Shown one piece after another: positions 51,052-61,651 of a stretch of DNA of 64,000 bases. The notes below the pieces were generated by a model. The model was given only the letters and a program-made list of their open reading frames with translations. It ran no database searches and was not told the origin of the DNA. Source of the DNA: Gymnodinialimonas sp. 57CJ19 (GTDB lineage Bacteria > Pseudomonadota > Alphaproteobacteria > Rhodobacterales > Rhodobacteraceae); NCBI RefSeq assembly GCF_038396845.1, contig NZ_CP151587.1, forward strand, positions 2,020,001-2,084,000, written 5' to 3'. The position numbers and the translations under genes were made by a program. The stretch's first letter is position 1. Each line of letters begins with the position of its first letter.

Positions 51052-52491
51052 AGAGACATTCAGGAGGGCGTCGACATTCATCACGCCCTCCAGATGCGCG
51101 GCCAAGGCGTCCAGAGTTGTCTCGACCGTGGCGTCATAGCTAACCGTGGCGGCCGTGCCGAATTGCGCCAGCCACGCGCCCCGGAACCGGTCATCGCGGA
51201 ACATGCCATGCAGATAGCTACCGCTGACCCGCCCGTTGAGGCTGATCGCGCCCTCGGGGTTGCCGTTCACTTGGGCAAAGGGGCGGGCGCAATCGGCGCC
51301 CTGGGTGCGCCCGATGTGGATTTCATAGCCATTGAAGAGTGTCTCCGATGGCGCGTGAACCGCCGCCACCTGCGTCAGCCGTTTGTCGCCCGTCATCACG
51401 GTTTCCACATCCAACAGCCCAAGGCCGGGGTCAGTGCCTGCTGGCCCCTCGATCCCGTCGGGGTCCGCGATGGATGTGCCAAGCATCTGATATCCGCCGC
51501 AAATGCCCAAGACGTGCCCGCCTCGGCGCAGATGCGCGGCAAGGTCCACATCCCATCCCTGCGCCCGCAGATAGGCCAGATCGCCCCGGGTGGATTTGCT
51601 GCCGGGGATGATCACCACATCGGCGTCGCCGGGAATGGCCTCTCCCGCCGAAAGCATCGTCAGGCGCACGCCGGGTTCTAGGGCCAGCGGGTCCATATCG
51701 TCGAAGTTCGCAATGCGTGACAGGCGCAGGCAGACGATATGCAACCCCTCCGCTTTGGTGCGTGTGGTGATGTCCAGCGCGTCTTCGGCGGGAAGGTTGG
51801 CCGCATCGGAAAACCACGGGATCACCCCAAAACCGCGCCATCCGGTGTGCTGTTCTATCAGCCTGTAGCCGTCGTCAAACAGGCGCGGATCGCCGCGAAA
51901 CTTGTTGACCATGAAGCCACGCACCAGGGCGGCATCCTCGGGCGATATCACCGCCTGCGTGCCCACGATCTGCGCAATAACGCCGCCTCGGTCGATGTCT
52001 CCGCAGAGCACCACGGGCGTCTGCGTGGCCCGCGCGAAGCCCATGTTGGCGATGTCTCCGGCGCGCAAGTTCACCTCCGCCGGAGATCCCGCGCCCTCTA
52101 CGATCACCAGATCATGTTGCGATTTCAGGCGGTTGAAGCTTTCCAGCACGGATTCCAGCAACTGCGGCTTCAGCTTGGCATATTCCCGAGCCCGCGCGGT
52201 TGTCAGGCGCTTGCCCTGCACGACCACCTGGCTTCCTGTCTCGGATTCGGGCTTGAGCAAGACCGGGTTCATATCCGTATGCGGCGCCAGCCCGCAGGCC
52301 AAAGCCTGCAACGCCTGCGCGCGCCCGATCTCTCCGCCATCCGCCGTGACGGCTGCGTTATTGGACATGTTCTGCGGCTTGAACGGCGCCACGCTGAGGC
52401 CGCGCGCCCGTGCAATCCGGCAAAGGCCCGCCACGAGCATCGACTTACCCACATTGGACCCCGTCCCCTGGATCATCACCGCACGGCTCAT
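51046..52491 (-). CDS. cobQ: Cobyric acid synthase
   Basis: CobQ amidates four side chains of adenosylcobyrinate diamide using glutamine and ATP. The 481-aa product has the N-terminal ATP loop [22 protein letters not shown], then [13 protein letters not shown], and a C-terminal class I glutamine amidotransferase-like domain with [14 protein letters not shown] (nucleophile Cys). ATG 52491 is used; the frame stays open to a TTG at 52509. It reads away from the rest of the cobalamin cluster, 253 bp downstream of the cobO gene. Confidence 0.95.
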   Translation of the reverse strand: MSRAVMIQGTGSNVGKSMLVAGLCRIARARGLSVAPFKPQNMSNNAAVTADGGEIGRAQALQALACGLAPHTDMNPVLLKPESETGSQVVVQGKRLTTARAREYAKLKPQLLESVLESFNRLKSQHDLVIVEGAGSPAEVNLRAGDIANMGFARATQTPVVLCGDIDRGGVIAQIVGTQAVISPEDAALVRGFMVNKFRGDPRLFDDGYRLIEQHTGWRGFGVIPWFSDAANLPAEDALDITTRTKAEGLHIVCLRLSRIANFDDMDPLALEPGVRLTMLSAGEAIPGDADVVIIPGSKSTRGDLAYLRAQGWDVDLAAHLRRGGHVLGICGGYQMLGTSIADPDGIEGPAGTDPGLGLLDVETVMTGDKRLTQVAAVHAPSETLFNGYEIHIGRTQGADCARPFAQVNGNPEGAISLNGRVSGSYLHGMFRDDRFRGAWLAQFGTAATVSYDATVETTLDALAAHLEGVMNVDALLNVSL

Positions 52492-52589
52492 GTTGGACGC
52501 ATTCCGCAAATGTTCTGCATTTGTTTAATTTTCTTCAACGTCCTGATAGACAATATGAGTTAGCGGAAACTGCAACACAGTCGGATTCC

Positions 52590-52670
52590 ATGTCAGAACG
52601 CACATACAACCGTTTCATGACCATCGCCTCTGTGGTGATCTTTGGCGGCTTCGCCCTCGCGATCACGTAG
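52590..52670 (+). CDS. Possible 26-aa single-helix membrane peptide
   Basis: In the 253-bp gap between cobQ and cobO a short plus-strand ORF encodes MSERTYNRFMTIASVVIFGG followed by FALAIT, one charged end and one membrane-length helix. There is no strong ribosome site. It may be real, since such tiny membrane peptides occur, or chance. The gap also has small hairpins (52678-52689 and 52694-52712) without U-tracts. Confidence 0.25.
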   Translation: MSERTYNRFMTIASVVIFGGFALAIT

Positions 52671-52744
52671 CTGAACAGGTTCCTGAACCGGCTGCCCGGA
52701 GTGGAGCCGGGCATGGCATCAATGATGCGCGCGCCCCTTTCCAT

Positions 52745-53353
52745 TCAGAACTCCACGCCTTTCTGCGCCATGACCCCATCGCGGAACGGGTGCTTTACCA
52801 GCGTCATTTCGGTCACCAGATCGGCGGCCTCGATCAGTTCCGGCTTGGCATTGCGGCCTGTCAGGCACACATGGGTCATCCGGGGCTTTTGGTGCAGCAG
52901 AAAATCCACCACCTCGTCGATATCCAGATAATCATAGCGCAGGGCGATGTTGATTTCATCGAGCAGAACGAAACCAATCTCCGGATCGAGGATTTGCTCT
53001 TGCGCGATTTTCCAACCGTTCTGCGCCGCCGCAATGTCACGTTCCTTATCCTGCGTTTCCCAGGTAAAGCCTTCGCCCGACACGAAAAAACGGCACTCAT
53101 CGGCAAAGCGTTCGCGCAGGAACGACTTCTCTCCGGTGTCGCGATCCCCTTTGATGAATTGCACCACAGCGCAGCCGAGCCCGTGTTGGATCGACCGCAT
53201 CACCATGCCGAACCCGCTAGAGGACTTCCCCTTGCCCGGGCCGGTGTGGACGATGATCAGACCTTTCTCCTCGGTCTTGGTTTCCATCATCTTGTCTCGC
53301 GCGGCTTTGATCTTGCGCATCTTCTCGGTGTGGCGGGCGTTGTCGTCGGTCAT
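52745..53353 (-). CDS. cobO: Cob(I)yrinic acid a,c-diamide adenosyltransferase (CobA/CobO type)
   Basis: This enzyme attaches the adenosyl ligand to the cobalt of corrinoids. The 202-aa product has the P-loop IIVHTGPGKGKSSSGFGMVMR, GFVLLDEINIALRYDYLD and VCLTGRNAKPELIEAADLVTEM, all typical of the family. It is divergent from the riboswitch-controlled cobalamin operon. The cobQ gene lies downstream on the same strand. Confidence 0.95.
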   Translation of the reverse strand: MTDDNARHTEKMRKIKAARDKMMETKTEEKGLIIVHTGPGKGKSSSGFGMVMRSIQHGLGCAVVQFIKGDRDTGEKSFLRERFADECRFFVSGEGFTWETQDKERDIAAAQNGWKIAQEQILDPEIGFVLLDEINIALRYDYLDIDEVVDFLLHQKPRMTHVCLTGRNAKPELIEAADLVTEMTLVKHPFRDGVMAQKGVEF

Positions 53354-53444
53354 CGGCGTTCTCCTTGCGGCATTCGGCTTTGGGAAGGCTTGGCGGCTAA
53401 CGCTCCGATTGACAAGGGCTTCAGCCCATGAACAGGGTTCTCGT

Positions 53445-53613
53445 CGATGGTGCCTGCGGCGAAAGCCAATGGCCTAAGAGGGAACGCGGTGCGATACCGC
53501 GGCTGCCCCCGCAACTGTAAGCGGTAAGCGCCCCCGCGTATGCCACTGAATTCACAGCGAATTCGGGAAGGCGCGAGGCGCGTGTTGACCCGCGAGCCAG
53601 GAGACCTGCCGTC
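53445..53613 (+). promoter_or_regulatory. Cobalamin riboswitch
   Basis: The leader contains the expected elements in order: GGTGCC, GAAAGCCAATGGCCTAAGAG then GGAACGCGGTG, GGCTGCCCCCGCAACTGTAA, GCCACTGAATTC, GGGAAGGC and the B12 box GAGCCAGGAGACCTGCC (to about 53609). Outer helix P1 can form between GATGG (53445-53449) and CCGTC (53609-53613). The GGAGGAGGACC ribosome site of the first gene lies 35 nt after it, so control of translation is likely. B12 should switch the operon off. It occupies most of the 307-bp gap after cobO. Confidence 0.95.
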
Positions 53614-53660
53614 GGCTATTGAAACGTTAATCCCGGGCGGGGTGCCCCGGAGGAGGACCG

Positions 53661-54056
53661 ATGACGAACGACCAACCCCAAAAAGCGGCGACCGAAGTGC
53701 TGGTTTGTGTGAAATGCTTGCGCGGCACCGACGCACCGGCAGAGGGCATTCGCCCCGGACAGGCGCTCTATGACGCACTGATCCAACGCGAGATGCCCGA
53801 AGGCGTCACCATTCGCCCGATGGAGTGCCTGCAAAACTGCGATAGCGGCTGTTCCGTGGCGATCCGGGGCGGTGACGCCCGATGGACCTATGTTTACGGA
53901 AATTTCCTTGAGGCGTCGCATCCCGACATGCTGGCCGAAGGGATCGCCCTTTATCACGAAACCGACGACGGTTTGATCCCGTGGCGCGCGCGCCCCGAGC
54001 ATTTCAAACGCAACTGCATCGCGCGCATTCCGCCCGTTACGAATAAGGAGGCCTGA
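53661..54056 (+). CDS. DUF1636 metal-binding protein of the cobalamin operon
   Basis: The 131-aa protein looks like a thioredoxin-like ferredoxin: VLVCVKCLRG near residue 16 and MECLQNCDSGCSVAIRG near residue 54 give the Cys ligands, and a YVYGNF block follows. DUF1636 proteins are seen beside cobalamin genes and are thought to handle metal or a 2Fe-2S cluster; the precise role is unknown. It is the first gene after the riboswitch and ends 3 nt before cobW. Confidence 0.85.
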   Translation: MTNDQPQKAATEVLVCVKCLRGTDAPAEGIRPGQALYDALIQREMPEGVTIRPMECLQNCDSGCSVAIRGGDARWTYVYGNFLEASHPDMLAEGIALYHETDDGLIPWRARPEHFKRNCIARIPPVTNKEA

Positions 54057-54059
54057 GCA

Positions 54060-55112
54060 ATGGCTGATCTGGCAAAACTTCCCGTCACTGTAGTCACGGG
54101 TTTTCTCGGCTCTGGTAAGACCACGCTGATCTCGCACCTGATCCAGAACCCCGGCGGCAAACGCTTGGCCGTGGTGGTGAACGAATTTGGCGATGTGGGC
54201 GTGGACGGCGAAATCCTGAAAGGCTGCGCCATTCCCGATTGTCCCGCGGAAAACATCATGGAGCTCGCCAATGGCTGCATCTGCTGCACCGTCGCCGATG
54301 ACTTCATTCCGACGATCGAGGCGCTGATGGCGCTGGACCCGCGCCCGGAACATATCCTGATCGAGACCTCTGGCCTGGCCCTGCCCAAGCCGCTGCTCAA
54401 GGCGTTTGACTGGCCCGATATCCGCTCCAAGATTACCGTAGACGGCGTGATTGCTCTGGCCGATGCCGAGGCTGTCGCGGCGGGTCGCTTCGCCCCTGAT
54501 GTGGCGAAAGTGGACGCGCAGCGTTTGGCCGACGACAGCATCGACCACGAAACACCCCTGTCCGAGGTGTTCGAGGATCAGATCTCTTGCGCCGATATCA
54601 TCTTGCTCACCAAACCCGATCTTGCGGGCCCGGAAGGTGTTGCCAAGGCCAAGGCGATCATCGCCGCCGAAGCCCCGCGCGTTTTGCCGGTGGTCGAGGT
54701 TGCCGAAGGCGCCATTGATCCGCGTATCATCCTTGGGCTCGAGGCCGCCGCCGAAGACGATATGGACGCACGTCCGTCGCACCACGACGGCCACGACGAC
54801 CACGAGCATGACGACTTCGAAAGCGTCGTGATCGACATCCCCGAGGTTTCTGACCCTTTGGAACTGGTCGCCCAGATTGAGGAATTGGCAAACGCCCAGA
54901 ACATCCTGCGGGTCAAAGGCTATGCCAGCGTCGCGGGCAAGCCGATGCGTCTGCTCGTCCAAGCCGTGGGCGCGCGGGTGCGGCATCAGTACGACCGTCC
55001 TTGGGGCGCGGATGAGCCGCGCGCTGGTCGCCTTGTGGTGATTGCCGAGCACGATGACGTCTCCCCTGACGCCATCCGCGCCGTGTTGGCCCCGGCCGTC
55101 GCCGCTGAGTAG
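54060..55112 (+). CDS. cobW: CobW-family GTPase, cobalt chaperone
   Basis: CobW delivers cobalt to the CobNST chelatase with GTP. The 350-aa product has the Walker A loop GFLGSGKTT, the metal-binding CxCC motif in NGCICCTVADDF, ILLTKPDL as the guanine-specificity loop and a His-rich loop (SHHDGHDDHEHDD, about residues 240-252). The C-terminal CobW domain follows. It lies directly before cobN, which supports the cobalt role over other COG0523 metals. Confidence 0.95.
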   Translation: MADLAKLPVTVVTGFLGSGKTTLISHLIQNPGGKRLAVVVNEFGDVGVDGEILKGCAIPDCPAENIMELANGCICCTVADDFIPTIEALMALDPRPEHILIETSGLALPKPLLKAFDWPDIRSKITVDGVIALADAEAVAAGRFAPDVAKVDAQRLADDSIDHETPLSEVFEDQISCADIILLTKPDLAGPEGVAKAKAIIAAEAPRVLPVVEVAEGAIDPRIILGLEAAAEDDMDARPSHHDGHDDHEHDDFESVVIDIPEVSDPLELVAQIEELANAQNILRVKGYASVAGKPMRLLVQAVGARVRHQYDRPWGADEPRAGRLVVIAEHDDVSPDAIRAVLAPAVAAE

Positions 55113-55118
55113 CGTGTC

Positions 55119-58100
55119 ATGCACGTCGTCTTCCGCGAAAGCCACGGGTTAGAAGAGACCGAGACCCCAACCGATCTGGCGCAAACGCCAGCGGATTTGG
55201 TGGTGCTGTCGCTCTCGGATTCTGACCTTGGGGCTTTCGCGGCGGGCTGGCATCGGGCCAATGGCGCTTTGCCGTCCCTGCGGCTGGCCAATATCGTGGC
55301 GCTAAAGCACCCGTTGTCCGTTGATACGTACGTGGAACAAACGCTTGTGGGCGCGAAAGGCATCTTGATCCGCCTGATCGGCGGAGTGCCTTATTGGCCC
55401 TACGGGTTGCAACAGATTGCGGCCCTGTGCCGGGAGAAGGGTATCGCGTTGGCGGTGCTTCCGGCCGATGGGCGCGATGATACGCGGCTTGACGAAATCT
55501 CGACCCTACCGGTGTCGACCCTGCGCCGTTTACAGCATCTTTGCGACGCGGGAGGAGAGGTCGCGGCCCACGCGGCACTGGCGCAAATGGCACTGGCTTC
55601 AGGCCTTTACGCGGGCCCGGTCGCCGGGGCGAAGGGCCTGCCAAGCGTCGGCGGATGGACCCCGGAAGACGGTGTCTGCTGTCCGGTCCTGGCGGGGGAG
55701 GGCGACAAGCCCCTGATCCTTGTGACGTTCTACCGATCGTACCTCGTGGCGGCAGACCTTGCGCCGATCCGGTCCATTTTCGCTGCGTTGCGCGATCAGG
55801 GTTTCGCGGTGATGGGCCTGTTTGCGCCGTCCCTCAAAGCCCCCGGCGCGGCAGAGTGGATGGCCCGCCAAGTGGCCCACCTGGCACCTGTGGCCATCGT
55901 CAACGCTACGTCGTTTTCCGGCAAGGGGGCAGGGGGCATGTCCCCGCTGGACGGGGCCGGGGTGCCGGTGTTCCAGATCGCCATGGCCACCTCCACCCAA
56001 GCCGCATGGGAAGAAGCTGAGCGCGGCCTGTCACCGGCTGATCTCGCCATGCATGTGGTATTGCCCGAGGTGGACGGGCGCATCCTTGCGGGCGTTGCCT
56101 CGTTCAAAGAACCCGACGCGCGTGATGTCGATCTGCAATTCGCCCGCCAAGCTCACACCCCCCATTGGGAACGGGTGACTCAGCTGGCCGCGCGGGTCGC
56201 CGCTTGGCACAAGCTGGCCGCGAAGCCGCCCTCGGATCGGGTGCCGGCCCTGGTGCTGTCCACCTATCCGGGCCGTGATTGGAACGCGGCCCATGCCGTG
56301 GGCCTGGATGCGATTGCCTCTGCCAATGCAATCCTTAACGATCTTAACGAAGCAGGCTATCGCGCCCGCGGCGCGGTCACGGGCGATGACCTGCAAGGCG
56401 CGGCGCTCACCTGGCCTTTCGCCGACTACAAGGCCGCGCTTTCACGTCTGCCACAATCCCTTCAAGATGCGCTCCACGCCGCGTGGGGCACCTGCGAGGA
56501 GGACGCGGCAGCGTCCGAAGAGGGGCTGCTTTTGCCCATATTGTCGCGCGGGAACGCCCTTGTTGCCCTGCAACCGGAACGCGGCACGCCCGCGCTTCGG
56601 GATGAGGAATACCACGACCTGTCGCGCGTCCCCCGCCACGGCTATGTGGCGTTCTACCTTTGGATGCAGACCCACGCAGACGCGCTTGTTCACATCGGTG
56701 CCCACGGCACGTTGGAATGGCTTCCGGGCAAATCCGTGGCCCTGTCCGACGCTTGCTGGCCCGATGCGCTGACCGGCGTCTTGCCGGTGATCTATCCGTT
56801 TATCGTCAACGACCCCGGTGAGGCAGCGCAAGCCAAGCGCCGGATCGGGGCGGTTACCTTGGGCCACATCCCGCCGCCGATGAAAGCGTCCCGTACGCCT
56901 ACACGGTTGGTGCGTCTGGAAGCCCTGCTGGATGAGTTTTCCAACGCCGATGGGCTTGATCCCAAACGCCGCGACAGGCTGCAAAGCGACATTAGGGTCG
57001 AGGCGCAAGCCCTTGGTGTGGAAGGGGATTTGGGCCTTGATGCCGCGTCGTGCTCGGCCGAGGCAATTACCCGGATTGATGGCTTCGTGTGCGACGTGAA
57101 GGAAAGCCAGTTTGGCGACGGGCTGCATGTGTGGGGCCAGCCGGAATTGGGGCAATCGACCTTCGACAGCACCTCCTCGGCCCTCGCGGAACGCTCGGCC
57201 CTCCTCGCAGCGCTGGACGGCAAGCGCATTGCCGCGGGGCCGTCTGGTTCCCCCTATCGGGGGCGCTCGGACGTACTGCCCACGGGGCGAAACCTGTTCA
57301 CCACCGATCCCCGCTCGGTGCCGTCGCGCGCGGCGTACGCACAGGGGTGCGTGCTGGCCGATGAACTGATGCGCCGTCACCTGCAAGACGAGGGCGATTG
57401 GCCCAAAGGGCTGATCGTGGACCTCTGGGGCTCCGCCACCATGCGCACCGCCGGTGAAGAATTCGCCATGGCCTTGGCTCTTCTGGGCGTGCGTCCGCTC
57501 TGGGATGAAGGGTCCGAGCGTGTCTCCGGGATCGAAGTCCTACCGATCGCCGAACTCGACCGGCCCCGCATCGACGTGACCCTGCGCGTCTCGGGCCTGT
57601 TCCGGGACGTGTTCCCGACCCTGTCGGCCCTGTTCAACCAAGCGGTCCGCAGCCTTGCGGCACGGGACGAAGCACCGGATTGGAACCCCTATGTGGGCGG
57701 TGATACGGCTCGCGTTTTCGGCCCCGCGCCGGGCAGTTTTGGCGTCGGGATCGGGCCGCAGATTGGCGATTACTCCGAGGCCGCAAAGGCCGCGGCAGGC
57801 GAGGCATGGATTGCCGCCTCTGCCTATGCATTGGACGGTGACAGCATCCGCAAAGACCAAAACGCGTTGCGCACCCGCGTGGCCCAGGCCGACGCTTTCG
57901 TACACCTGCAAGACCTCCCCGAGACAGATATCTTGCTGGCCGAAGACTACGCCACCCACGAGGCAGGGTTTCTGGCAGCCCAATCCCTGACGGGTGGCAG
58001 CGCCAAGGCCTATCACCTTGATGTCACAGACCCAAATCGCCCCCGTGCCCGTGGCCTGACCGAGGAGATTGCCCGCGTCGTCCTTGCCCGCGCCGCCAAC

Positions 58101-58391
58101 CCCGATTGGATCGCCGGGATGCGCCGCCACGGCTTTCGCGGCGCGGCAGAGATCGCCGCAACCCTAGAGAATATGGCCGCCTTTGCGCAACTGGCCCCCG
58201 TCGTGCCGTCGCATTTGTTTGACGCTTATTACGACGCTACCCTTGGGAACGCAGAGGTCACGTCGTTCCTGCAAGACGCCAATCCAGGCGCTTTGGCCGC
58301 GATGCAGGACCGCTTCGCCGCGCTCCATGCCGCGCACCTCTGGCAGTCGCGTCGCAACTCGATCCTCGCGGAACTGGAAGTGTCGTCATGA
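55119..58391 (+). CDS. cobN: Cobaltochelatase subunit CobN
   Basis: CobN is the large subunit that binds hydrogenobyrinate diamide and inserts cobalt with CobS and CobT. The 1090-aa product shows the family regions [17 protein letters not shown] near 205, [19 protein letters not shown] near 378, [22 protein letters not shown] near 528 and [24 protein letters not shown] near 768. It is shorter than the classical Pseudomonas enzyme of about 1275 aa, as in related Rhodobacteraceae. cobS and cobT are not in this window. It overlaps cobG by 4 nt. Confidence 0.95.
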   Translation: MHVVFRESHGLEETETPTDLAQTPADLVVLSLSDSDLGAFAAGWHRANGALPSLRLANIVALKHPLSVDTYVEQTLVGAKGILIRLIGGVPYWPYGLQQIAALCREKGIALAVLPADGRDDTRLDEISTLPVSTLRRLQHLCDAGGEVAAHAALAQMALASGLYAGPVAGAKGLPSVGGWTPEDGVCCPVLAGEGDKPLILVTFYRSYLVAADLAPIRSIFAALRDQGFAVMGLFAPSLKAPGAAEWMARQVAHLAPVAIVNATSFSGKGAGGMSPLDGAGVPVFQIAMATSTQAAWEEAERGLSPADLAMHVVLPEVDGRILAGVASFKEPDARDVDLQFARQAHTPHWERVTQLAARVAAWHKLAAKPPSDRVPALVLSTYPGRDWNAAHAVGLDAIASANAILNDLNEAGYRARGAVTGDDLQGAALTWPFADYKAALSRLPQSLQDALHAAWGTCEEDAAASEEGLLLPILSRGNALVALQPERGTPALRDEEYHDLSRVPRHGYVAFYLWMQTHADALVHIGAHGTLEWLPGKSVALSDACWPDALTGVLPVIYPFIVNDPGEAAQAKRRIGAVTLGHIPPPMKASRTPTRLVRLEALLDEFSNADGLDPKRRDRLQSDIRVEAQALGVEGDLGLDAASCSAEAITRIDGFVCDVKESQFGDGLHVWGQPELGQSTFDSTSSALAERSALLAALDGKRIAAGPSGSPYRGRSDVLPTGRNLFTTDPRSVPSRAAYAQGCVLADELMRRHLQDEGDWPKGLIVDLWGSATMRTAGEEFAMALALLGVRPLWDEGSERVSGIEVLPIAELDRPRIDVTLRVSGLFRDVFPTLSALFNQAVRSLAARDEAPDWNPYVGGDTARVFGPAPGSFGVGIGPQIGDYSEAAKAAAGEAWIAASAYALDGDSIRKDQNALRTRVAQADAFVHLQDLPETDILLAEDYATHEAGFLAAQSLTGGSAKAYHLDVTDPNRPRARGLTEEIARVVLARAANPDWIAGMRRHGFRGAAEIAATLENMAAFAQLAPVVPSHLFDAYYDATLGNAEVTSFLQDANPGALAAMQDRFAALHAAHLWQSRRNSILAELEVSS

Positions 58392-59512
58392 GAGGTCCAG
58401 CTGTCAAAGGCTGGTGCCCCGGTGCCTATCGCCCCATGGCGTCGGGCGACGGGTTGGTTGTGCGGATACGCCCATGGTTGGGCGAGGTCAGCGTGGATCA
58501 GGTCAAGGCATTGGCCTTGGTGGCAGAGAAATTTGGCACGGGCATGATTGACCTCACCAGCCGGGCAAACCTGCAAATTCGCGGGGTGACCGAAGCAGAT
58601 CATGACGCGGTCATCGAGGCGCTTTTGTCGGCAGACCTGCTGGACGACGACCCGGCACAGGAGGGGCGGCGAAACCTTGTGATGACGCCGGAATGGTCGG
58701 CGGGGGATTTGACCCATCGGCTGGCGTCGGACTGGTTGAAGTTGTTGCCGGAACTCCCTGATTTGCCTTCGAAGTTTGGCTATGTGATCGACACAAGTGA
58801 TGCGCCTTGGATCAGCGATGCGCCCGGTGATATTCGGCTGGAGCGCGGCGCCGTTGACCCGCTGATCCTTGTCGCAGATGGCGCGGCGTACGGTCTGCCC
58901 GTGACAGAGGCCACTGCGATGGCGGCCCTCAAGGATCTGGTCGCATGGTTTGTCGAGAGTGGCGGCCGCGCATCGGGTCGTATGGCAAAGCACCTGAAGA
59001 CCACCTCCTTGCCGGATGTTTGGTTAACGGCGGCGCGGCGGCATGATGAAAGCCCGTGCAGCAGTACCTACGGCACCATCCTTGGCGTGCCCTTCGGGCA
59101 GGTAGAGACCGCTGCCTTGCGGCGGCTAACCGAAGACACAGCGCTGAAAGCTTTGCGGATTTTGCCAGGCCGACGGCTCCTCGCCATGGGCTCTTCGCCG
59201 CAAATCGCCGAAGGGTTCTGCGCCCCCGATGATATCTTGTTGAAGGTGCACGCCTGCACGGGCGCGCCGGGCTGTGCGCAGGCACTGGGCCCCACTCGCG
59301 CCCTCGCGCGACGCTTGGCGCAAGACCTGCCCCTTGGTGAAAGCCTCCATGTCTCTGGCTGCGCCAAGGGCTGCGCCTTTCCCCGCAGGGCGGATCGCAC
59401 CTTGGTCGCTGCCAACGGCGGGTTCGATCTTGTCACCAACGGCGCACCGTGGGATGCGCCCACCAAACGCGGCTTGCCCGCAACCCTTAGTTTCAAGGAT
59501 ATCCAAGCCTGA
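58388..59512 (+). CDS. cobG: Precorrin-3B synthase
   Basis: CobG is the oxygen-dependent monooxygenase that prepares precorrin-3A for ring contraction; it belongs to the nitrite/sulfite-reductase-like family. The 374-aa product has [19 protein letters not shown] at the start, [17 protein letters not shown] near residue 295 and [11 protein letters not shown] near residue 322, the Cys ligands for the 4Fe-4S cluster. Its presence shows the aerobic cobalamin route. Confidence 0.92.
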   Translation: MRGPAVKGWCPGAYRPMASGDGLVVRIRPWLGEVSVDQVKALALVAEKFGTGMIDLTSRANLQIRGVTEADHDAVIEALLSADLLDDDPAQEGRRNLVMTPEWSAGDLTHRLASDWLKLLPELPDLPSKFGYVIDTSDAPWISDAPGDIRLERGAVDPLILVADGAAYGLPVTEATAMAALKDLVAWFVESGGRASGRMAKHLKTTSLPDVWLTAARRHDESPCSSTYGTILGVPFGQVETAALRRLTEDTALKALRILPGRRLLAMGSSPQIAEGFCAPDDILLKVHACTGAPGCAQALGPTRALARRLAQDLPLGESLHVSGCAKGCAFPRRADRTLVAANGGFDLVTNGAPWDAPTKRGLPATLSFKDIQA

Positions 59513-59514
59513 CC

Positions 59515-60144
59515 ATGCCCTATGAATACGAGAAAAACGGTGCCGCGATATATCTGGAGAGCTTCGCCACGATCCGGGCCGAGGCTAATCTGGCACGCTT
59601 CACCCCCGAGGATGAGCAAGTCGTCGTCCGCATGATCCACGCGGCGGGGCTTGTCGGGTTGGAGGATGACGTCCACATCGCCCCCGGCATGGTGACATCG
59701 GCTCGCGCCGCCCTCGACTCGGGCGCCCCGATTTTCTGCGACGCCTATATGGTGAGCGAAGGCGTCACCCGCAAACGTTTGCCCGCGGACAACGACGTGA
59801 TCTGCACGCTCCGCGACGCCCGCGTGCCCGCGCTGGCGGCAGAGTTGGGCACAACCCGGTCGGCCGCGGCATTGGAGCTATGGCGCGACCGTCTGGAAGG
59901 CGCTGTCGTGGCTATCGGGAACGCGCCGACCGCTCTGTTCCATTTGCTGGAAATGCTGGAAGATCCAAGCTGTCCCCGTCCGGCCGCCATCATCGGCTGC
60001 CCTGTGGGGTTCGTCGGGGCGCGCGAAAGCAAAGACGCCCTCTGGGAAGCCGCCCCGGTGCCGTCCCTGATCGTGAAGGGGCGCCTCGGCGGTTCCGCCA
60101 TCACGGTCGCGGCAATCAACGCCATCGCGAGCCGCGCGGAATGA
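59515..60144 (+). CDS. cobH: Precorrin-8X methylmutase
   Basis: CobH moves the C-11 methyl group to C-12 to give hydrogenobyrinate. The 209-aa product has MPYEYEKNGAAIYLESFATIRAEA at the start with the active-site His in RMIHAAG near residue 43, and GNAPTALFHLLEML plus GCPVGFVGARESK in the second half. It overlaps cobI by 4 nt. Confidence 0.95.
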   Translation: MPYEYEKNGAAIYLESFATIRAEANLARFTPEDEQVVVRMIHAAGLVGLEDDVHIAPGMVTSARAALDSGAPIFCDAYMVSEGVTRKRLPADNDVICTLRDARVPALAAELGTTRSAAALELWRDRLEGAVVAIGNAPTALFHLLEMLEDPSCPRPAAIIGCPVGFVGARESKDALWEAAPVPSLIVKGRLGGSAITVAAINAIASRAE

Positions 60145-60878
60145 GCGGGCAAGGGACAGGTACAATCCACGGCGTGGGCCTCGGCCCCGGAGACCCGGAC
60201 CTGATGAGCGTCCGGGCGGACCGTCTTGTACGCGGCGCCAAGCATGTGGCGTTCTTCCGCAAGTTGGGCCGTGGTGGCCGAGCCCGCTCCATTGTCGAAG
60301 GGATGCTGCGCGAGGATGTTGTTGAGTTCCCGATGGAATATCCCGTCACCACGGAAATTCCCCTCAGCGATCCGCGTTACAATGAAGTTTTGTCAGGCTT
60401 CTACGAGACCTGCGCCGACCGTCTGCGGACGCTTTCTGCGACGGGCGAAGACGTTGTGGTTTTGTGCGAAGGTGACCCGTTCTTCTACGGCTCTTTCATG
60501 CATCTCTATACGCGCCTGAGCGCCGCCCGTGACGTGCGCGTCATACCTGCGATCACCGGCATGTCGGCGGCGTGGACAGCCTCGGGCGCGCCGATTACCT
60601 GGGGCGATGATATCCTGTCCACGGTCATGGGAACCCTGGACGAGGCAACCTTGACCGATGCAATGACGCGGGCCGACGCCTTGGTGGTGATGAAGATTGG
60701 CCGTAACCTGCCCAAGGTGCGCCGCGCCTTGCACGCGGCGGGCAAATATGACCGCGCGGTACTGGTGGAATACGCCAGCATGGAGGGGCAAACGGTACGG
60801 CCGTTGGGGGAATACACCGAGAAAACATTGCCCTATTTCTCGATCATCGTGGTCCATGGGCAGGGGCGGCGACCATGA
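60141..60878 (+). CDS. cobI: Precorrin-2 C(20)-methyltransferase
   Basis: CobI uses SAM to methylate C-20 of precorrin-2. The 245-aa product starts with the SAM-site strand HGVGLGPGDPDLMSVRADRLV and contains VVLCEGDPFFYGSFMHLYTRL and IPAITGMSAAW. The frame is open upstream through cobH, but ATG 60141 overlaps the cobH stop (ATGA) and fits the family start. Confidence 0.95.
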   Translation: MSGQGTGTIHGVGLGPGDPDLMSVRADRLVRGAKHVAFFRKLGRGGRARSIVEGMLREDVVEFPMEYPVTTEIPLSDPRYNEVLSGFYETCADRLRTLSATGEDVVVLCEGDPFFYGSFMHLYTRLSAARDVRVIPAITGMSAAWTASGAPITWGDDILSTVMGTLDEATLTDAMTRADALVVMKIGRNLPKVRRALHAAGKYDRAVLVEYASMEGQTVRPLGEYTEKTLPYFSIIVVHGQGRRP

Positions 60879-61651
60879 GCGATGAGGCAGCAAACGGTTG
60901 GGTCGTGATCGCCGGTCTCGGGCCGGGGGCAGAGGGGTTGATAACCCCCGACGCACAAGCCGCGATTGACGCGGCCACCGATATCGTAGGCTACATTCCT
61001 TACGTGCGTCGCATCGCGCCGCGCCCGGGGCTGACCCTTCACGAAAGCGATAATCGCGTGGAGCTGGACCGCGCCGCCCATGCGCTGGACATGGCACAGG
61101 CGGGCCGCCGGGTTGTGGTTGTGAGCTCTGGCGATCCCGGCGTTTTCGCCATGGCCTCGGCAGTGTTTGAGGCGGTTGAGGCGGGGCCACAGGCATGGCG
61201 CGCGCTTGAAATCCGCGTCCTGCCCGGCATCACCGCCATGCTGGCCGCCTCTGCTGCCGCTGGCGCACCCTTGGGCCATGATTTCTGCTGCATCAACCTG
61301 TCCGACAACCTCAAGCCCTGGTCCCTGATCGAAAGCCGTTTGCGCCTTGCCGCACAGGCCGACTTCGCCATGGCGTTTTACAACCCCCGCTCCAAATCGC
61401 GGCCCGAGGGGTTTGTTAAAACCCTCGATATCCTGCGCGAATGCTGCGAGCCGGAACGGGTGATTATCTTTGCCCGTGCCGTTTCCACACCGGATCAGGC
61501 GATCAACGTCACCACCTTGGCGGATGCGACGCCCGACATGGCGGACATGAGGACGGTTGTGTTGGTCGGCTCGTCCCTGACGCGCTTGATCCCGCGCGAT
61601 GGCGCACCGATTGTTTACACGCCGCGTTCCGTGGCGAAGGATGCGGAATGA
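60875..61651 (+). CDS. cobJ: Precorrin-3B C(17)-methyltransferase
   Basis: CobJ methylates C-17 and contracts the ring, ejecting C-20. The 258-aa product shows VIAGLGPGAEGLITPDAQAAI, VVVVSSGDPGVFAMASAVFEAV and LPGITAMLAASAAAGAPLGHDFCCINLSD, standard for CobJ. It overlaps cobI by 4 nt. Its last 37 nt overlap the 3' end of the convergent cobK. Confidence 0.95.
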   Translation: MSDEAANGWVVIAGLGPGAEGLITPDAQAAIDAATDIVGYIPYVRRIAPRPGLTLHESDNRVELDRAAHALDMAQAGRRVVVVSSGDPGVFAMASAVFEAVEAGPQAWRALEIRVLPGITAMLAASAAAGAPLGHDFCCINLSDNLKPWSLIESRLRLAAQADFAMAFYNPRSKSRPEGFVKTLDILRECCEPERVIIFARAVSTPDQAINVTTLADATPDMADMRTVVLVGSSLTRLIPRDGAPIVYTPRSVAKDAE

